Assembly (NCBI GenBank): GCA_035610365.1
Contig: CM069438.1
Span: 46,000,837 to 46,064,836 of the forward strand
Origin: Aquatica leii
Taxonomy: Eukaryota > Arthropoda > Insecta > Coleoptera > Lampyridae
Reading direction: 5' to 3'
DNA: 64,000 nucleotides
The notes below the pieces were generated by a model. That model worked only from the letters and a program-made list of their open reading frames with translations. It was not told the origin of the DNA and searched no databases. The position numbers and the translations under genes were made by a program. The stretch's first letter is position 1; the number at the start of each line of letters is the position of its first letter. Below, piece by piece: positions 1 through 9,297 of this stretch.

Positions 1-1693
1 CCGTTTTAATGCCGCATTGACATTTGTGTAATTACTTCTTTAACATTTAAATTAATCCAAGTATACACAATAAAAAAAAACTTGTGAACTTTATTCGGAT
101 TTAATAGATTCTGCACGAACCGCGCGGATTTCTAAATTGATAAATTTCTCGCGGTTATTAAACTATTGACTAATATTATTCTTGCTTTTTAATATAAAAA
201 TGATTAATATATTTTTTTATAAGTAAAAGTGGCCGGAACATTTAATTTATCAACTTCAATTTTTTCCAAAGTAAAATAAAATTGATGAAGTTTCAAGTTC
301 AATCAATATAATTTCCAATATCAATTTTTTCTTCTTATTGACACTTAATGAGTTTTTCGTTTTAAGAAAAAAACCGATTAACTTACACCATAGAAACTGA
401 GAGTTTATTTTTTGGTTTTAAACGCACTCCTACATCTATTTATAGAGCAATAAGACCGGTTACTGCGGAAACTGACTTGTCTTGGTGATGGGTTATTTAC
501 CCATTATTAAATACGGGCATAAAATGCGCATTTTCTTTCTCACGTTTAGCGATTATTGATTTGTAGTAGGAAAAAAACGACATTAATTAAATTGCATGCA
601 GATTAATTTACATTTACATACCATTCAGAAGACACCTAATCCGATTGAAACCCAATCTGAAACAAAATAGACTTTTGGTTAAAATTCGTCTTTCTCTAAC
701 GGAAATCGTTAAGATTTATCTCATAAAATTTATTATTATATTTTTTTAATGCGAACATCAAGTTACTACTGTTAGCTTCGTTTAATTTCGGTGTTTCCTG
801 ACTTGTTACATTAACATTTAATTGGTTCATAATCAAGTACCTATCAGTTTCTCACGGTTGAAATAGATCATCCGGTTCTTTATGCTATTGGTCGACGACT
901 CGTAATTAATGATTTTATTCGGTTACAACTTGTTCGCGTGTAGAAAAAAGAAGTTGCTCTGGATTGTATTTATAACGATTGTTGAAACTCGTGTAAATAG
1001 GTGTGTGTCACTCGACACCCTCGAGTGATTTCACATGAATGTTTTTTATTTAAATTTTTTGTTTAATTTAATCAAACAGGAATGTAATATACACACAAGT
1101 TAGTTGTTGGGGTTAAGCACATTCTGAATTCCGTATCTATTCGATTGTTTCTATCTGCATATAACAATAACGAAAAACTGGATTGGAAAATACATTTTTA
1201 TAGTTTTGCTTATAGGCAATGTGTCATACACAGCTTTTAGTATTTCTACTATATACACCAGTTACAAAAAGCAAATTTCTTTTGAATACTACACGTGTCA
1301 ACAATTAAATTATGCCAGTCAAGCCAAAGTACAGTTATTTAACAATTATATTCATATTACAAAATTTTAGCACCTGGAAAACTTTCTAAAAATTGTTACG
1401 TTGAATATCTATTACAGTTAATTTTTACCTCTTCCAAAATTTAAAAAAAAATTTTTTTACATTTTGGTTGTTGCAGAATATTTTTTCAAAGAAAAACTTT
1501 TGTTGTTGACAATATGAAAAAAAGATTTTTAAAATTTTTACCTTTTGTGACCAAAATTTGTTCTTTATTTCTCTCGTTTCTTTATCTAGTAAGTCACGAC
1601 CTGGATTAAAAAACTAGAAAGATAATTAAAAAACTAATCTCGCACACGATGGAAGCTAAGAAAATGAGATTAAAAGTAATAATAATAGATAAA
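1..1693. other. AT-rich DNA, no gene seen
   Basis: I see no open frame with recognisable protein similarity and no terminal repeats. The stretch is AT-rich with short homopolymer runs. It ends where the outer edge of the PLE-A inverted repeat begins. Confidence 0.6.
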
Positions 1694-1742
1694 ATACGAA
1701 GTAATAACATTCTGTTGAACTTTCATTGTTTATTATTTTGAA

Positions 1743-1806
1743 ATGAATATACACAACGTTTCGATTGCTGTGGTATCTGCAATCGTCATCAGGTGAATAC
1801 TAACAA
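1743..1806 (-). ncRNA. Hammerhead ribozyme motif, left arm of PLE-A
   Basis: On the minus strand the conserved box CTGATGA (1786-1792) is followed by a stem GATTGC/GCAATC and then GAAAC. A short self-complementary ACGT stem III and a GTT cleavage triplet come next. Stem I forms between the bases before CTGATGA and the GTG that follows the cleavage site. It is the mirror copy of the motif at 3911-3975. Type I hammerheads in the terminal repeats of Penelope-like elements are established in the literature. Confidence 0.8.
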
Positions 1807-1909
1807 ACTTAGAAACTACTGGAGCTTATATACTAAAAACATGTTCGATGAAGCGTTCAAGCGTACAAAATCAATTTAGCGTAACAGATTAATTAATTAA
1901 CAAAATTAC

Positions 1910-2770
1910 TTAGTAAAGTTTAAGTTGTTTTAGAGGTTCGATAAGCGGTTTCCATACGTTGCTTATCTCGACACTTGGCTGGCTGAAAATTTCTTTGTTG
2001 TTGTTGATGAATGCCGCTTCTTTAAATTTCCGTTTGTACCAATGTTCCTCCCTGTGTATGATTTTTGCTTCCAACCATTTCATTCGATGTTGGTTATCCC
2101 ACGAATGTTGCGCGATGCCGGACTTAGAAGTCTCTCCTCTCTGTGTGTGCGTCTGATGTTCTTTCAGTCTGATGTCAAGTGGTCTTTTGGTTTCCCCCAC
2201 GTATGATTTGCCACATTCACATGGAACTTGGTAAATACAGTTTTGGGAATCTCGACTTGTTTGTGGCTTTGTATTGGAAATTATACTCTTAATGGTGGTC
2301 GATGATTTGAACACTGTATTTATGTTGTAGCTTTTCCCTATACGTTTTATTGATTTTGATAAACCTTTGACATATGAGATGCTCAGCAGTGAATTGGGCA
2401 GTTCTTCTGTTTTAGGTTGTCCCATGGTGTTTAATTGCTTTTTCCGTAAAAATTCTCCTATAATCTTTTCTGGATAACCATTCTGCCTTAGATCGTTTCT
2501 AATGTTTTTGATTTCTTCTCGTAGCCCTTTCTCTGTGTTGCACAACCTGTACGCTCTGTCGATTAGAGATTTTACTACTCCCCTCTTCGTAGATGTGGAA
2601 TGGTTGGATTCAAAGTTGAGATATCGACCGGTGTGTGTCGGTTTCCTGTAGACAGTCGTTTCCATAATTTTCTTGTTCTTTGTTACTTGAACGTCTAAAA
2701 AAGGAAGTGAGTACGAGAATGTTGCCTCAAGAACTCGTACTTTCAGGAGAAAGACAGATTCTTTACTCAA
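1910..2770 (-). pseudogene. PLE-A inverted arm: GIY-YIG endonuclease end of the polyprotein
   Basis: This 286-codon frame encodes the carboxy-terminal part of a Penelope-like polyprotein. The first 20 or so residues are antisense read-through of the neighbouring plus copy and are not native; homology begins at SLPFLDVQVTKNKK. The order is RT thumb (YRKPTHTGRYLNFESNH), linker, then a GIY-YIG-type nuclease with IYQVPCECGKSYVGET and the arginine-bearing RLKEH. The reverse transcriptase fingers and palm are missing. Penelope-type GIY-YIG domains nick DNA to prime target-site reverse transcription. The frame is open to its natural stop, but with no RT and no start of its own it is a fragment. Confidence 0.85.
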
Positions 2771-2956
2771 GACGAAGGACTGCCAATGGGTTCATCTCTA
2801 TCACCAGTAGTCGCCAACATATACATGAACTGGTTTGAATCCCAGGCCATAGAGAAATCAAAATTCAAACCCAAAACATGGCTTAGATATGTTGACGATA
2901 CCTTCATAATTTGGAATCACAGTAATCGGCAACTAGACCTTTTTCTACAATTTTGA
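2711..2956 (+). pseudogene. PLE-A reverse transcriptase fragment (palm, YVDD)
   Basis: Starting exactly at the inverted-repeat junction, the plus strand reads in one frame through CLKNSYFQEKDRFFTQDE, then GLPMGSSLSP (RT motif B region) and RYVDDTFIIW (motif C with the two catalytic aspartates). These are hallmark Penelope RT segments. The upstream RT half, with the first catalytic Asp, is absent. The frame stops at a TGA near 2954, where a one-base indel in an AT-rich run moves translation into the frame that continues as the thumb and GIY-YIG region. Active-site residues that remain are intact, but the enzyme cannot be complete. Confidence 0.85.
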
Positions 2957-3807
2957 ACAACATCAAACCATCCATCAAATTCACTATGGAAAAGGAAAAG
3001 GAGAACTCACTTCCTTTTTTAGACGTTCAAGTAACAAAGAACAAGAAAATTATGGAAACGACTGTCTACAGGAAACCGACACACACCGGTCGATATCTCA
3101 ACTTTGAATCCAACCATTCCACATCTACGAAGAGGGGAGTAGTAAAATCTCTAATCGACAGAGCGTACAGGTTGTGCAACACAGAGAAAGAGCTACGAGA
3201 AGAAATCAAAAACATTAGAAACGATCTAAGACAGAATGGTTATCCAGAAAAGATTATAGGAGAACTTTTACGGAAAAAGCAATTGAACACCATGGGACAA
3301 CCTAAAACAGAAGAACTGCCCAATTCACTGCTGAGCATCCTATATGTCAAAAGTTTATCAGAACCAATAAAACGTATAGGGAAAAGCTACAACATAAATA
3401 CAGTGTTCAAATCATCGACCACCATTAGGAGTATAATTTCCAATACAAAGCCACAAACAAGTCGAGATTCCCAAAACTGTATTTACCAAGTTCCATGTGA
3501 ATGTGGCAAATCATACGTGGGGGAAACCAAAAGACCACTTAACATCAGACTGAAAGAACATCAGACGCACACACAGAGAGGAGAGACTTCTAAGTCCGGC
3601 ATCGCGCAACATTCGTGGGATAACCAACATCGAATGAAATGGTTGGAAGCAAAAATCATACACAGGGAGGAACATTGGTACAAACGGAAATTTAAAGAAG
3701 CGGCATTCATCAACAACAACAAAGAAATTTTCAGCCAGCCAAGTGTCGAGATAAGCAACGTATGGAAACCGCTTATCGAACCTCTAAAACAACTTAAACT
3801 TTACTAA
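2953..3807 (+). pseudogene. PLE-A RT thumb plus GIY-YIG endonuclease, right arm
   Basis: This 284-residue open frame continues the RT fragment after a one-base shift. It begins with the thumb (IKPSIKFTMEKEKENSLPFL), passes the conserved YRKPTHTGRYL segment, and ends in the GIY-YIG nuclease (CIYQVPCECGKSYVGET, IRLKEHQ) with a basic C-terminus. It matches the left arm almost residue for residue. There is no credible native ATG; the apparent start is a TTG just after the frameshift. The enzyme would nick target DNA for element insertion. Here it is the tail of a truncated copy. Confidence 0.85.
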
Positions 3808-3910
3808 GTAATTTTGTTAATTAATTAATCTGTTACGCTAAATTGATTTTGTACGCTTGAACGCTTCATCGAACATGTTTTTAGTATATAAGCTCCAGTA
3901 GTTTCTAAGT

Positions 3911-3975
3911 TTGTTAGTATTCACCTGATGACGATTGCAGATACCACAGCAATCGAAACGTTGTGTATATTCATT
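3911..3975 (+). ncRNA. Hammerhead ribozyme motif, right arm of PLE-A
   Basis: The plus strand shows CAC-CTGATGA (box at 3925-3931), a C, stem II GATTGC (3933-3938) and GCAATC (3949-3954) around a 10-base loop. GAAA follows at 3955-3958, then the palindromic ACGT and a T before the predicted cut between 3962 and 3963. Stem I pairs CAC (3922-3924) with GTG (3963-3965) and, after one mismatch, continues in the flanking AT-rich bases. All core positions of the consensus CUGANGA...GAAA are met. The very short stem III suggests it acts best as a dimer, as reported for other PLE hammerheads. Confidence 0.82.
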
Positions 3976-4082
3976 TCAAAATAATAAACAATGAAAGTTC
4001 AACAGAATGTTATTACTTCGCATCAAGCAACATTGTTTAATACATTCAAACAATAGATAAAATATTTTTATGGTTTTTGCGG

Positions 4083-4262
4083 TCATGATTTTTTAACTAA
4101 TAAGTACTTTCGGGTTTTGAACCGCGTTTCAAATTTACACTTCACGAAATTTATAAAACTTAGAAAGCTTACAAACCTTGAAAAACATACTATATTTGAC
4201 GTTTTGAAAGTCATGTCGCTGTCTTCTTCAAAAAACTGAAGGTATAGGATCCTGGCTATCCT
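4083..4262 (-). repeat. Inverted fragment of PLE-B terminal repeat
   Basis: The reverse complement of about 4090-4262 matches the PLE-B end at 4420-4600 and again at 9400-9571. It includes the GACAGCGACATGAC core of a decayed hammerhead (minus strand, about 4197-4231). Together with the direct copy just downstream it gives PLE-B the inverted-plus-direct pLTR arrangement described for Penelope. Confidence 0.7.
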
Positions 4263-4304
4263 CGACCATATAAGGAAGCCATCGAAATCCAAAAGTACGA
4301 CAAT

Positions 4305-4595
4305 TTCAATAGGGATAATAGAATTGATCTAGCACCAGTATGGAAAAACATGTTCCGAAAGACTAATTATTTGAAACCCTCACGAACCACTGACCCAAAC
4401 CCAAATATAAAGGCTTGTCAGGATCCTATACCTTCAGTTTCAATTTTTCTGAAGAAGACAGCGACAAGACTATCAAAACGTCAAATATTGTATATTTTTC
4501 AAAATGTGTAAGTTTTCTAAGTTTTATGAATTTCGTAAAAAGTGTAAATATGGAACGCGTTTCAAAACCTGAAAGTATTTATTTGTTAAAAAAAC
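4305..4595 (+). repeat. PLE-B left direct terminal repeat with decayed hammerhead
   Basis: This matches 9298-9571 through the end of the GIY-YIG frame and the 3' UTR. It holds a hammerhead-like core: CTGAAGA (4449-4455, allowed by the CUGANGA consensus), GACAG...CTATC and AAAACGTC. GAAA has become AAAA and the stem is mismatched. The right copy keeps GAAACGTC but has CCGAAGA, so the two copies are damaged at different points. Confidence 0.7.
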
Positions 4596-5077
4596 ATGGC
4601 CGCGAAAAATAATATTATACGACTCCACAGAGAGAAAGTTTTTAAAATCGTACGGAAATTAGAGACACTCAGGATCCAGCACCAACGCCAACGCCTAGTT
4701 GCTTAATTAGCATTTTTAAGCAGATGTAAAAACCAGGAAATTGTCCCAGGTTTTCTGCAAATACAACATCACAATAAAACCAGAACGGTAAAGCATATAC
4801 TTCGAAGAACCAGCCGAGCCTCGTTAAGGGAAAGAATACACGAAACTAGATGCCAATTTGACCAAAAAACTACGGAGTTATTTTCAGTCCATTGACGACT
4901 GGTCACCACAATAGATTCGACAATTTACGATTTCATCGACAAACTATCTACGAAAAAAGTCAAAGATGTCGCCAAAAAGGTAAAGAAAATACAAATGGCA
5001 AAGTTCCAGAAGTTACAGAAAGTACAATATCTTTCAACGCCGCAATTAGAGACAGTGATTTATTTAAAAAAAAGTAG
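4596..5077 (+). pseudogene. PLE-B N-terminal coding region, broken
   Basis: An ATG at 4596 directly follows the left terminal repeat. It opens a basic, helix-rich frame (MAAKNNIIRLHREKVFKIV, RKLETLRIQHQRQRL) that is stopped by TAA within about 40 codons. After a frame change, segments such as FLQIQHHNKTRTVKHILRR and STIYDFIDKLSTKKVKDVAK continue the conserved N-terminal region of Penelope-like proteins, which precedes the RT. The function of this region is not well established. At least one stop and two frame shifts make it a pseudogene. It ends in an A-rich run before unrelated DNA. Confidence 0.65.
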
Positions 5078-5089
5078 TTTTGTTTAGTT

Positions 5090-5641
5090 TTCCCACTTTT
5101 TGGTATTAAGCTTTAACTTAACCCTCTATCTAGCGGTACTACAGTCATTGGGAACCCACCGCCTCTGCCTTTCAAAAATGAGCGGGGAAGCCGAGATTGT
5201 TTATATTTTGTGTTTAGACTGCTTCATATTTCCGGCTTGGAGTTACAAAATTCTCTCTTTTCTCTCAGATTTGTTTTGCTAGTCCGATTTGGCCGATGAT
5301 TGAAAATGGTTGATGATTTTAAGTGTGTGTGACCCATCCCTCGCTGATTTGACCCACCGAACCTTGTTCGTCGTGGTGTTTCGTCTTTTCCCCCCCCCTT
5401 CTTTTGCAGAGCGTGCTCTGAATTTATAATAATATAGTTTATAGCTTCCCCTTAAGGTAGTACCTCTGCTTGCACTCGCCCTGCAGGTACAGAAGAGATC
5501 GAGAGGGTCCAGCCTAGGTGGTTAGTTATGGACACCATTTGCCCGGTTAAGCCCCGTCTACGGAAGAGCTTCATACGCCTGTTGTGTCTAGTTGTAATGT
5601 AGGTACCTTTCTGCTCTTAAAAAAACGTATTACACTTACTT
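5090..5641. other. Unassigned insert left of the MULE
   Basis: About 550 bp of somewhat GC-richer sequence without a recognised protein. It includes a C-run near 5390 followed by CTTTTGCAG, a splice-acceptor-like string. With 7920-8101 on the other side of the MULE it probably formed one older insertion in PLE-B. Its last nine bases (5633-5641, CACTTACTT) are the MULE target duplication. Confidence 0.4.
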
Positions 5642-5774
5642 GGGTCTAGGAAAATTCCTCGACAACAATTCACCGACGGAAAGTTCCCCGACAACAATTC
5701 CCCGACAAACAATTCCCCGACAGAAAAATTCCTCGACAAACAATTCACCGAGAGGAAAATTCCCCGACAAATTA
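5642..5774. repeat. MULE left terminal inverted repeat
   Basis: It is built of irregular tandem subrepeats with the core CCCCGACAAACAATT, some shortened to ACAACAATT or changed to ACCGAC. The subunit order matches the right end read in reverse, with a few deletions. Subterminal arrays of this type can be transposase binding sites in MULEs; that role is inferred here. Confidence 0.88.
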
Positions 5775-5989
5775 CCGCCAGTCACATTAAAATGTGTTTT
5801 TAGTTGTTTATCTTTTTCCCTTCACACTTTTTCTTGGCTTAGGACAAGCAGCATAATGCTGGCGTGTTTAAAAGTTTTTTATTTTTTTTAATTTTTTTAA
5901 GTTTCATATATTTTTAAATTTTTTTTCTTTTATATATTTTTTCTTTTTTATATTTTGTTTTCTTTTTTTTTGTTTTCGTTGTTTTATTG

Positions 5990-7363
5990 TTAGTATGTAA
6001 GATTGTGAACTATGCCACGCAAATAAGTGTAAAGGTTTTCCTGGTCATAGTTGCTTACAAGGGTGGCAATTCGTTCAGCAATATCTCGGTACTTTTTACG
6101 AGCCGGGGGGCCTTCTAGACCTCCAACGTACTGCTCAATCTGAAGCTCATGCAAGCTTTGTTCTCGCTGCAAGGCTTTTATAAATTTCCATATATTAGGA
6201 TGGTCTGAAGACACTTGGGTCTCGAATGCTCTATGCCACCCTTCTATAGAATTGTTAGTTTTTGGAAGTCCTTCTATTACAGTCTCATAACAATTCCACA
6301 TTTCGAGAGGAATTTGTGGTGAGCGCCGACGTTGGCGTCTTTGTGGGCGTCCAATCCAAGTGTCCTCGAAGTAGTCAACAATCGGCTGGGCATTCTCGGG
6401 TAACACATTTTCTTCACAAAGAGTTTCAAACGCATCGATTACATTTGCTGTGGGTACAAATGCTAACGCTGATAACAATTTGAGTTTTAATGCAAATTCC
6501 GCATCGGTTTCGTATTGGTTCTGTAGACCTTCTGCCTTAATTTTTTTAAAGATGCACTGAGAAAAATGGAAGAAACATCCACGATGCTTTGAAGCACTTA
6601 TCATGCCACTTTCAAAATCTGTGAGGATGGTTGCTGGAGACACACCAGGCATAAATTCTTTTAACTTTTGCAGCAAACGAATGTAGGATTGTTTTGTTTT
6701 GTCTGGTAATAGCACGTACACCAAAGGAATCGAAATATTTTCTTTTAACCCATGTAGTGTGAATAGTTGGTAAAACAAATGAGGCACCGTTTTAAATGTT
6801 CCATCCGCATACCAATGTTCGGTTTGAGATAAAAGTGTAATATTTCTTGCCGTACTAAAGATCAGTAGTCTTTCGTCATCTGGCCCAGAATCGTATAGCA
6901 AAAACGGTGCTCCAGTGTATGTTAGTGTGTATTCTTGTGGAAAAACTATGTCTCTTCGATGGAGTGGCAAAATCGGAGCAGCTTCTGCCTTTGAACGGAT
7001 ATTTCTTATAGTTCTCTTCATGCTGGAAAGTTTCGGTAAGCAGGCTGCAGTAGGCTGGCTAAGTCCAATAGATGCCGTCGAGATAACAAGATGTGGAGCG
7101 TATTGGGTACTCTTTGCGTTTTCTCGTACCTTATTACAAAATTTGGTTTTTTCTACTTCTCTAATATCGGCAGTGTGGTTATGTTCACCAATTGTTTTTA
7201 TAACACTATTACCAAACGTTGTAACTCGAGCATTGCACTTCACTTTGTAGTAGTAGTCACATTTCCAATAAATTTTTTCAACTCCTTTGTCTTTTTGATA
7301 TAAATATCCATCATGCAATAACTTTTGCTTCCCCTTTTCGCTAAGAACAAATTCAAGTGCCAT
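5990..7363 (-). CDS. MULE transposase with N-terminal FLYWCH zinc finger
   Basis: The 457-residue protein cuts and joins the ends of its own transposon in the nucleus. Residues 1-63 form a FLYWCH-type zinc finger: F5, Y32-W33-K-C35, C43 and the H61-N-H63 pair, which would bind DNA at the inverted repeats. The MULE catalytic domain follows: YADGTF with Asp187, LTDFE with Asp249, the C263/H266 pair in CFFHFSQ, and TNNSIEGWHR with Glu374 as the probable third acidic residue. The start at 7363 is the first ATG and leaves about 400 bp to the right terminal repeat. The frame is complete and the length is typical of animal FLYWCH-MULE proteins. A low-complexity T-rich stretch follows the stop. Confidence 0.9.
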   Translation of the reverse strand: MALEFVLSEKGKQKLLHDGYLYQKDKGVEKIYWKCDYYYKVKCNARVTTFGNSVIKTIGEHNHTADIREVEKTKFCNKVRENAKSTQYAPHLVISTASIGLSQPTAACLPKLSSMKRTIRNIRSKAEAAPILPLHRRDIVFPQEYTLTYTGAPFLLYDSGPDDERLLIFSTARNITLLSQTEHWYADGTFKTVPHLFYQLFTLHGLKENISIPLVYVLLPDKTKQSYIRLLQKLKEFMPGVSPATILTDFESGMISASKHRGCFFHFSQCIFKKIKAEGLQNQYETDAEFALKLKLLSALAFVPTANVIDAFETLCEENVLPENAQPIVDYFEDTWIGRPQRRQRRRSPQIPLEMWNCYETVIEGLPKTNNSIEGWHRAFETQVSSDHPNIWKFIKALQREQSLHELQIEQYVGGLEGPPARKKYRDIAERIATLVSNYDQENLYTYLRGIVHNLTY

Positions 7364-7761
7364 TTTACAATGTTAACGATCAGACGAACTTTTCGAAATA
7401 ATCAAGTCGTAGAAAGTTACTGTTTTTAAAATACGTAATTTGAAGAACTAAGTCATTAAATCAGAAATAATTACAGTAAACAAGATAATTACAATACCTT
7501 ACAATTAAGTGATTACTTTCATTCTAGGCTGGATTAGGTATCGATTATTTATCAATTTCTGTGAAATTCTTAAAATAAGTAAATCGTATTTTAATTACGA
7601 TTATGATTACGGTTTACCTACATTAAACAGCCTTTTTCTCGTTAAAATAAAGCAATTTTAGATTTTTGAATACAATTCATTTTTACAATTTTTACAATTT
7701 ACCTCAGTTTTATGTCTTAGCTATGGCAAAAATTAAGAAAACATATAGGTTTAGTTTAAAA

Positions 7762-7910
7762 TGTATTTGTCGGGGAATTTTCCTCTCGGTGAATTGTTTG
7801 TCGGGGAAGTTTCCTGTCGGGGAATTGTTTGTCGGGGAATTGTTTGTCGGGGAATTGTTGTCGGGGAACTTTCCGTCGGTGAATTGTTGTCGGGAAATTT
7901 TCCGGCACCG
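7762..7910. repeat. MULE right terminal inverted repeat
   Basis: It is the reverse complement of the left end with extra subunits. On the plus strand there are about six GGGG runs spaced by AATTGTTTGTC-like loops between 7770 and 7870. It is some 15 bases longer than the left repeat because of one extra GACAAACAATTCCCC unit. Confidence 0.88.
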
Positions 7911-7919
7911 CACTTACTT

Positions 7920-8101
7920 AACTTCGCTTATATACCGTCTTTGCCCTAGTTTCGTACGTGCTTAACTTATTACCTATGTTTTGTTGTTACCTTTAATTAT
8001 CTTTCCTCGTCTAGGATAAAAAGGGGTAGAGTTTCGTCGAGTATTTTTACTATTTCTTTCAGATTCTGATTTTTGTTGGTAAGCGGCCATTTTTCTCTTA
8101 T
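7920..8101. other. Unassigned insert right of the MULE
   Basis: About 180 bp with no recognised feature between the right MULE target duplication and the resumption of PLE-B coding sequence. It is presumably the right part of the older insert that begins near 5090. Confidence 0.35.
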
Positions 8102-9297
8102 GTGTTCGAGTTTCCTGCAATTAGAAACCGACATGATTATTATCAAACTGTCTTCCACCACACTCAGTGGTGGTCCACTACGGCCATTTTATCAAAAGGA
8201 TTAAACTTTGCTATCACACTAAAATCTATACCAAAGGAAGAAATAGTGAATTTATTGGAAAGCACACTCAGACGCTTACATGAAAAATCATTCATCACAT
8301 AAAGAATTCCCAGCACTTCGTCTCAAAAATTGAAGAAATTAAATTGGAATCAGAAGACATTTTAGTCAGTTTTGATGTCACATCTCTCTTCACAAAAGTG
8401 CCAATACAAACAACATTGAAGATCATCAAGACCAAATTACAGAAAGCGAATTTAGATGAGGAGTTTAACGGAATAGTTGAACTATGCTAAAAGTCCACGT
8501 ACTTTTCATTCAACAATATTGTATACAAACATTGAAGGAGCAGCCATAAGATTACTACTTTCTTCAGTCATCGCCAATATATTTATGAAGGATTTTGAAG
8601 AAAGAGCATTAGAAACCACTACTCTCAAACCAAAATGCTGGCTACGTTATGTAAACGATACATTTGTAATTTGGTCTCATGGAGCAGAAACACTACACAA
8701 ATTTCTGAATCGCATCAACCAGTTAGATTCCAAAATAAAATTTACCATGGAGACGGAAACAAACAAAAGCATTCCGTTCTTGGACGTACTGGTCACTCGA
8801 AATATGAACAAGCATACAGAAAACCAACACATACTGACAGATAGCTCAACGCCGAATTACATCATCATCCAGCTCAGAAATTTTCAGTTCTAAAAACTTT
8901 AGTGCACAGGGCCAAGGCGATCCGTGAACCGAACACGTTAAAGACCGAGCTAGGTCACATAACGAACGCCTTAATAAAACACACACAAACGCAGTAAAAA
9001 AAAAACAAATGAAGACCCCGTCACAACTTCCTTCCTTGCATAAAAGGCTGCACGGATACAATAGCCGGGATACTTAGAAAGAAAAATATCAAAGCGATTT
9101 TCACTGCAACAAACAAAATAAGCGCCAATTTCTCAAAATCAAAAGAAACAAAAGCAACACTCGAGGAACCAGGAGTCTACCACATTCCTTGTTCGTGTAG
9201 GCTGGCTTATATAGGACAAACGGGGCGCAACATAACTACCCGATTAAAAGAACATAAGGCGGATACAAAGAAACATAACACAAGATCTGCTGTTCAA
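8102..9297 (+). pseudogene. PLE-B reverse transcriptase and GIY-YIG region, broken
   Basis: Conserved Penelope segments occur in order across several frames. These are ILSKGLNFAITLKSIPKEEI before the RT, SFDVTSLFTKVP (motif A with its Asp) near 8370-8400, a degenerate motif B (LLLSSVIANIFM), RYVNDTFVIW (motif C), FTMETETNKSIPFLDVLVT (thumb) and GVYHIPCSCRLAYIGQTGRN with TRLKEHK (GIY-YIG) near 9170-9260. Motif C reads YVND, so one catalytic aspartate is lost. The GxPMGS loop of motif B is also lost. At least four frameshifts and several stops separate the segments. The protein would have been a single RT and endonuclease polyprotein of the same family as the terminal repeats on either side. 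Confidence 0.8.

Larger units (their letters stand above)
1696..4022. mobile_element. Penelope-like element PLE-A, truncated, with inverted second copy
   Basis: Two copies of the 3' part of one Penelope-like retroelement lie head-on. The left arm (about 1696-2712, minus strand) and the right arm (about 3005-4022, plus strand) are near-identical inverted repeats of roughly 1 kb. The single-copy spacer, about 2713-3004, belongs to the plus copy and carries the reverse transcriptase core. Both arms end in the same 3' UTR containing a hammerhead ribozyme. Penelope elements are known to insert as truncated copies with partial inverted copies at the 5' side, and this fits. The proteins of the arms differ at about 8 of some 267 residues, so the copies are young or homogenised. 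The plus copy starts abruptly inside the RT domain, so this is a dead-on-arrival insertion. Confidence 0.9.
5642..7910 (-). mobile_element. Mutator-like (MULE) DNA transposon, apparently complete
   Basis: The 2,269-bp element is bounded by terminal inverted repeats (5642-5774 and 7762-7910). It is flanked by a perfect 9-bp target duplication CACTTACTT at 5633-5641 and 7911-7919. A 9-bp duplication is characteristic of the Mutator superfamily. It holds a single transposase gene on the minus strand with no stops or frameshifts. The repeats, duplication and gene are all intact, so this is the youngest-looking element in the window and a candidate for an autonomous one. Confidence 0.92.

Noticed and set aside
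1959..2156. 65-codon frame on the plus strand
   Set aside because: Antisense of the PLE-A GIY-YIG region; the identical frame appears antisense in the other arm at 3561-3758.
5642..5774. CRISPR-like array
   Set aside because: Short irregular repeats form a transposon end in eukaryotic DNA; there are no unique spacers and no cas genes.
7666..7965. Plus- and minus-strand frames across the right MULE end
   Set aside because: Repetitive peptides (GELFVGEL-like) produced by the terminal subrepeats, not a gene.
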